The notes beneath the pieces were generated by a model. The model did not search any database. It was not told the DNA's origin and saw only the letters and a list, made by a program, of their open reading frames with translations. 64,000 bases of DNA. Source: Erpetoichthys calabaricus. Its lineage: Eukaryota; Chordata; Cladistia; Polypteriformes; Polypteridae. The position numbers were made by a program, and so were the translations under genes. This document shows, piece by piece, positions 58,901 through 64,000 of this stretch; within the stretch, counting starts at the first letter, position 1, and each line of letters opens with the position of its first letter. The DNA lies in contig NC_041405.2 of assembly GCF_900747795.2 (NCBI RefSeq), positions 133,803,946 to 133,867,945 of the forward strand, in the 5' to 3' direction.

Positions 58901-59659
58901 TCTTTATTCTTGTAAAAAATGCAAATATATATAATTATACAATACCTCACTCTTTCTTACTTCAACGCGTCGCCCTTTCAGTAGCCAGCTGCGAGGGCGA
59001 TAAGCTTCAAGTCTGTCACACAACATGCTCTTCTGTTTATGCACATCCCTCTTCACGCAATCCATAAAGAGTCGTGAAAAATGTCTGCTGCTTGGCAGTT
59101 TTGAAGCACACAGAAAGCCACGGAGGGCCACCTCAATCACTTGTACAGCCACACAAACATACAGCATACAAAATATAGCAGAAAAACTGCATAAAAGCCA
59201 TTTGTGGAATTCATTCTTGTAATCCAGCACTAGTCTGCAGTATCTGAATATGGTTCTTTGTTCATCGGAGAACATTTACTGTGATACATTTTAATGACTG
59301 TTGTGTTTTCATCAAGATGTGACATCAGTATTCGTTATCTGAACACTGGTGCGTATAAAATATGCCTTTGATTCCATCATCAAAATTGATTGATGTATCC
59401 TTGTTGTGTTTGAAAAATGTAACGACACAATGGCTCACATTTGAATTTGTTCTCCAAACTTGTAAATGAAAAGCAAATGAATTTGATTTTGCAAGTCAGC
59501 TTCTGCTGGATTGTCTCATATATATATATATATATATATATAGATATATATGTATATATATATAGATATATATAGATAAAAGCTGCTCAATTCCAAAAAT
59601 AAAAATTATATAAATACTTCTGTTTGACCTGTTTAAAAACAAAGTAAGAAAGTGTTTAT
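58901..59659 (-). other. probable 3'UTR of the ARHGAP45-like gene
   Basis: Runs from the stop codon at 59660 to an AATAAA on the minus strand (TTTATT at about 58901-58906). It includes an (AT)n microsatellite at 59518-59576. Extent is inferred. Confidence 0.45.
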
Positions 59660-60033
59660 TTACACAAACTCTGGCTTGCGTTTCTCCCTCGGTTTGAGTT
59701 TGCCTCCTGTGACGCGTGCAGGTGGCAGCAGAGCTGGGCTGATCTGCACATTGTTTGACTGATTGCTGTTGTGCTCCGAAAGGGAGCTGCTGGGGTCCTG
59801 ATCATCTGAGTCTTCTTGCTGGACGCGTAGGTGAGCGGACAAGTCAAGGCTGGACCTCGGACTCAGCTGGTCCTCACTGCTAGCTCCATCCTCTGTACTG
59901 GTTATGCTCTCCTGTTTAGTTAGCTGGCTTAGGTTTGTTTTGATGGCGTGTCTGTTGACTATGCCGGCGTCCTCGCTGTCCGAGTCAGAATCCAAGGATC
60001 GCTCCTGTGATCCTGATGAACACAAAGAGTTTC
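59660..60033 (-). CDS. arhgap45: ARHGAP45-like last coding exon
   Basis: Acceptor CTATTCCAG, then GNSLCSSGSQERSLDSDSDS and on to KRKPEFV and TAA. It contains SP and RSS phosphorylation-type sites. Confidence 0.75.
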
Positions 60034-60312
60034 CTGGAATAGAGTTTAACATATAACTATGGCTATACCTCAGTCAAGATGCCACTGGGTTTAATTTGAA
60101 CCACAGCTCTGTGTTATGTGCCACTGGGTTAACTTGGTAGGCAGCATCATTTGGCTTGGGGCTGTGTACAAACTCGGTTATCCCGAAAATGACTTACCAC
60201 AACCTGGATTGCCTCTTCTGTCTGAGTCCAAGTGTTCCTGTTCTTCACTTTCATCTTGGCCATCTGTTAGGCCGCTGCAGTCCTCGCTGGTTTCACAGCT
60301 TTCTGCACACGG
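59660..60312 (-). CDS. arhgap45: C-terminal exons of a Rho GTPase-activating protein, probably ARHGAP45 (HMHA1)
   Basis: Two minus-strand exons, 60312-60198 and 60033-59660, join in phase across a GT-AG intron. They encode 38 plus 124 residues (Gly shared), ending ...GKLKPREKRKPEFV and TAA. The sequence is Ser/Asp/Glu-rich and low in hydrophobics (DSDSDSEDAG, SSEDQLSPRSSLDL), a disordered tail. The final EFV fits a C-terminal PDZ ligand, as in the related ARHGAP29 (…QFV). No catalytic domain lies in the window, so the name rests mainly on gene order: in human, ARHGAP45 converges on POLR2E, as here. Upstream exons, including the RhoGAP domain, would be beyond 60312 or outside the window. Another disordered-tail protein is possible. 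Confidence 0.6.
60198..60312 (-). CDS. arhgap45: ARHGAP45-like penultimate coding exon
   Basis: 115 bp, PCAESCETSEDCSGLTDGQD then ESEEQEHLDSDRRGNPGC; acceptor TTTTTTTTCAG, donor GTAAGTCA. Confidence 0.7.
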
Positions 60313-60403
60313 CTGAAAAAAAATTGACAGGAATGAAAAAAGTAGAAGAGTTTGATGAAGATGCTCACGTAGTCTCATGCTCTGTGTCAAAAGACCAACT
60401 AAA

Positions 60404-60708
60404 TTGTTGGTCTCCTTGCAGCTCACTGCAGACATGCTGTATGCCTCCTGAAAAGCAATTGTCGCCTGTGTACCTGCCTGCCTTTGAAATGTCATCGAGT
60501 AAAGCAAAGCAAGTGTGACAAGAGATCAAGCATTGCTTATTCTTCAAAGGTATTCTAAAATGGCCTGGATACATCTGTTGGTACCCAAAGAAAAGATCAT
60601 AAATAATTGGATTTGAATGATTGTTTAAACTAGCTGTTTTCTTGAATTTCTATCACACATGTCTACAATTGTGCAATCAGTCACTCAGCTGATTCAAATG
60701 GAGAGAAG
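60404..60708 (-). repeat. inverted duplicate, copy 2 (partner 67-400)
   Basis: About 305 bp matching 67-400 in reverse. It spans the left end of the Tc1 element that starts near 60556 and about 150 bp outside it. On the minus strand the outside part has CTTTTCAG followed by GAGGCATACAGCATGTCTGC. Confidence 0.8.
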
Positions 60709-61945
60709 TCATCACTCTGCTGTTTGATGTCACCGGTTGTGTCCCACACTGAACACGGAGCAGATAAAGCAAAGAAGAGAGTTGTCTGAGGAGATCAGAA
60801 AGGTGCATGATAAAGGAAAAGGCTAGAAGACGACCACCTCCAAGAAGCTTGATGTTCCTGTGACAACAGTTGAAAATATTATTAAGAATTTGATGGTCCA
60901 TGATACTGCAGTTAACATCCCTGGACATGACCACAACAAGAAAATCAACCCCAGAATAGGCAGAAGGATAGTTGGAATGGTAGAGAAAAAGCCAAGAACA
61001 ACTACAAAGAGATACACGCTGAACTCCATGGTCAAGGTCCAACAGTGTCTGATCACACCGTCCCTCGCTTTTTGGGTGACAGTGGGCTCAATGGAAGAAG
61101 ACCCAGGAGGACTCCACTGAAAAAAAAGCATAAAAAGCCAGACTGGAATTTGCTAAAATGCATATTGACAGGCCACAAGGCTTCTGGGAGAAGGTCCTTT
61201 GGACAGATGAGACAAAGCTGGAGCTCTTTGGTAAGTCACATCAGCTCTATGAAGCTTTCAGAGAAAAGCACACCATACGTACTGGGAAACATGGAAGAGG
61301 CTCAGTTATGTTTTGGGGCTGCTGTGCTGCCTGTGGTGCCTTGAGTCTGTGCAGGGAACAATGACATCTCAAGACTATCAGGACATTCTGGAGCGAAACG
61401 TACTGCCCATTGTCAGAAAGCTCTGTCAGAGTCGCAGGGCATGGATCCTCCAGCAGAATTAGCAGCCAAAACACACAACTAAAACTCACCTAAGAATGGC
61501 TAAGAACAGAACATTGGACAATTCTGAAGTGGCCTTCTATGATCCCTGATTTGAAAGTATCTATGGAAAGAACTGAAACATGCAGTGTGGAGAAGACCCC
61601 CTCAAACCTGACACAGCTGGAGCGGTTTGCTCAGGTTCAGTGGGCCAAACTACTTCTGCAGTGCAGAAGACTCACTGAGAGCTCCAGGAATGGCCTCTAA
61701 AGGTTGTACAACAAAATATCAGCCTAAGGGTCCCATCATTTTAGTCCCGGCCATTTTCATTTGTGTTCTGATTCAACAGAATATTTGAAATAATAACTCT
61801 AAAACAAAGTCTGATTTTTGTTAAATGTGAAATAAATGATGATGGGCGCCAATTACTTTTGTCAGTTTCAAGTTATTTTAGAGACAACTGTGGGTTCTTA
61901 TTTCATGGAGGGATACCAACAAATGTGTCCATATTTGTATGTCCT
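60556..61945 (+). mobile_element. Tc1-like transposon, decayed
   Basis: Ends carry GGATACATCTGTTGGTACCC and its counterpart ACCAACAAATGTGTCC. In between, in order, are a paired-type N-terminus (KKRVV-E-IRKVHDKGKG-like, near 60770-60830), HIDRPQGFWEKVLWTDETKL with the first Asp (61158-61220), KHGRGSVMFWGCCAACG (61288-61335), and a block near 61440 where the second Asp box is damaged. Several stops and frameshifts. It lies next to the ARHGAP45-like exons. Confidence 0.88.
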
Positions 61946-62395
61946 GTGGTTTTCATATAGCTTAGTGTTAAAATCACTAAATGATCATTCAATATAAAAC
62001 AGCAACATGCTTGTGGATGATCCAAACACTGCAGCGGAGCATCGTTCACCGTGTCACCTGTTTCACTCAATAATAGCTTAAAATATAACTTTAGAGCACA
62101 CCAGTGGTTTTTATATAAATATAACCCACAATATTCTCAAATCTGTGCAATATTATTCACAAGAACAGAGACTGTCTGACACCAAATCCCTCGTCATGAG
62201 GTGCCAAGCAGCAACAAACTCCCATTATTGCCCACCCAGACTCACATGTGCAGTTGTATGGAGCCAATTTAAAATCTTCAATTATTCTACTTGTTGGCAG
62301 TCCCAATATTAACTGTAACGCTGTGGTCTGAATACCATAAGCTGTATGCTCACGTAATCTGCTAATGACATTCTTATTATTATAATAAAGAACTA
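61946..62395. other. unassigned
   Basis: No gene or repeat recognised. Confidence 0.35.
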
Positions 62396-62520
62396 CATTT
62401 ATATGCCGCTTTTCTAACCTACGCAAAGGGCTTTTATGAGGCGAGTGAGGAGCCTCATCACTGCACTGGGACAATGGGAGCCATATATACACCACAGGTA
62501 AGCGCCCTCTGCTGGCCTCA
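62396..62520. repeat. repeat end TTTATATGCCGCTTTTCTAA type
   Basis: Related to the TTTATATAGCGCTTTTCTCA ends at 30490 and 31730; SINE/LINE tail of unknown family. Confidence 0.45.
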
Positions 62521-62566
62521 CCAGCACCTCTTCTGGTATCATTTGCTACAAGTACCCTAAGTTCTT

Positions 62567-62872
62567 GTCTATAAGCCGGACTCATGTATTAGCCGGAGAC
62601 CAAAAATCATACGAATTTTTAAAATAAAATCGTATCATAGATAAGCCGGACTCATGGATAAGCCGAACGTACTATAACCTATAACTAATAGAAGGGAGGG
62701 AGGTCAGTGGTCTCACTCGCGCCCATTTAATTTCTTTAAGGGGGGAGAGAGTGTGAGATATTGCCGTCTCTCTCACTCCCCGCATGGCGCGGTTGGAGCG
62801 GCCGGAGCGCGTTCTTTCTGCTCTGGGCGTCGCCGAGTCAACACGAGCGCGTAGCGGGCATTTAAATTGTGA
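62567..62872. mobile_element. 5' part of a second DNA element (ATAAGCCGG repeats)
   Basis: Starts TTCTTGTCTATAAGCCGGAC, with ATAAGCCGGACTCATG repeated at about 62572 and 62642, then a CpG-rich stretch (about 62760-62860). At 62873 it joins the sequence shared with 46866-48075. I do not recognise the family; no right end is visible. Confidence 0.45.
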
Positions 62873-64000
62873 TTTTATATGTAAGCATATTTAAATATAT
62901 ATCGCGGATTTCTGCGGACAATGGGTCTTTTAATTTCTGGTACATGCTTCCTCAGTTGGTTTGCCCAGTTGATTTCATACAAGGGACGCTATTGGCAGAT
63001 GGCTGAGAAGCTACCCGGCTTACTGTTCTCTCTCTCTTGCGCTGACTATCTGTGATCCTGACGTATGGGGATTGAGCAGGGGGGCTGTTTGCACACCTAG
63101 ACGATATGGACGCTCGTCTAAAAATGCTGAAAGATTATCTTCACGTTGCTATCTTTTGTAAAGCTGATTCCTGAAAAGACATGCTGCACAGTGCTTCGCA
63201 TACTTAAAAGCTCGAAGGGCACGTATTGATTTTTGACTGAAAAACAAACTCTCCCTCTCTTTGTCTGCTCCTGACGGAGGGGGTGTGAGCTGCCGCCTTC
63301 AACAGCTTTGTGCCGCGGTGCTTCGCATACTTAAAAGCCAAACAGACATATTGATTTGTTTGCTTCACTCCTTTGAAGAGGAAGATATGTTTGCATTCTT
63401 TTAATTGTGAGACGGAACTGTCATCTCTGTCTTGTCATGGAGCACAGTTTAAACTTTTGAAAAAGAGACAAATGTTTGTTTGCAGTGTTTGAATAACGTT
63501 CCTGTCTCTCTACAACCTCCTGTGTTTCTGTGCAAATCTGTGACCCAAGCATGACAATATAAAAATAACCATATAAACATATGGTTTCTACTTCGCGGAT
63601 TTTCTTATTTCGTGGGTGGCTCTGGAACGCAACCCCCGCGATGGAGGAGGGATTACTGTATATTTTCTTCTTTTACTTGTCTAATAGCCACTCAGGTCCC
63701 TAGTACAAGTTAGTCCAAACTCTGGAGGAGGCATGCGTTCAAGGCACACTTACAGAAACACAAACACACAAGAAAAAGTCACCTATCTGGAAATGATTGT
63801 AAGAAGAAAGTAATTCTGTATGTGCCACAGACTGAACTAACAGTGTTTATGTTACAGCCAGAGCCGCCCCTTACTTTATGCACATCACACACCGTGTGTG
63901 GGGCCCGTGATCGAAGGACCAATCAGGGTGTAAGAGCCAGTTATCTTATAATTAAGTTATATTAAATGTTTGCCTATATATTTGTGCATAGTCTAGGGGA
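62873..64000 (+). repeat. 1.1 kb direct repeat, copy 2, runs off the window
   Basis: Copy of 46866-48075. The start differs: copy 1 has the complete element end CAGTGATCCCTC..., while copy 2 has the ATAAGCCGG element instead. Copy 2 lacks a short segment (the stretch around 47385-47445 of copy 1). The last 320 or more bases appear identical to copy 1. Confidence 0.9.

Overview
This is vertebrate genomic DNA: spliced host genes with GT-AG introns lie in a dense mix of fish-type transposable elements. Several Tc1/mariner families, hAT and piggyBac MITEs, L2-, CR1- and Rex1-like LINEs, a Penelope element and many tRNA-derived SINEs with (GGAT)n tails point to a ray-finned fish. The abundant SINE resembles one I associate from memory with polypterids (bichir, reedfish), so that lineage is a guess.

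Three host genes can be read exon by exon. GPX4 (selenoprotein phospholipid hydroperoxide glutathione peroxidase) is on the minus strand, with seven coding exons from 36057 down to 8996, an in-frame UGA for selenocysteine at 18041-18043 and a SECIS hairpin at 8863-8912. POLR2E (RPABC1, the subunit shared by RNA polymerases I, II and III) is on the plus strand in seven exons, 49818-55076, and encodes a complete 210-residue protein. The last two coding exons of a minus-strand gene end at 59660; position, orientation and a C-terminal PEFV motif suggest ARHGAP45. Convergent ARHGAP45/POLR2E and divergent POLR2E/GPX4 is the order I know from human chromosome 19p13.3, seen here in reverse.

Layout: 1-8750 is intergenic, with a 334-bp inverted duplicate, a Tc1 copy, GATA arrays and a LINE tail. 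8750-36060 is GPX4, whose introns hold Tc1 copies, a piggyBac derivative, a palindromic TTAA MITE, an L2 copy, a complete-length Penelope element with an 11-bp target duplication, a second L2-like copy and SINEs. 36200-49700 is the divergent intergenic block, with a fold-back hAT element, a Tc1 element carrying two SINEs, LINE fragments and a TIR element. 49800-55300 is POLR2E, with a mariner and a SINE in introns. 55600-58880 holds hAT MITEs, one containing a SINE with a hammerhead-like motif. 58880-60312 is the ARHGAP45 3' end. From 60400 come the other arm of the inverted duplicate, a Tc1 copy, and a second copy of the 46.9-48.1 kb sequence that runs off the window.

The most interesting signals are the hammerhead-ribozyme-like fold in a tRNA-derived SINE (55940-55975), a second hammerhead-like motif in the Penelope terminal repeat, the uneven identity of the 1.1-kb direct repeat, and the 60-kb-spaced inverted duplication. 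No prokaryotic feature, CRISPR array or true tRNA/rRNA gene was seen.
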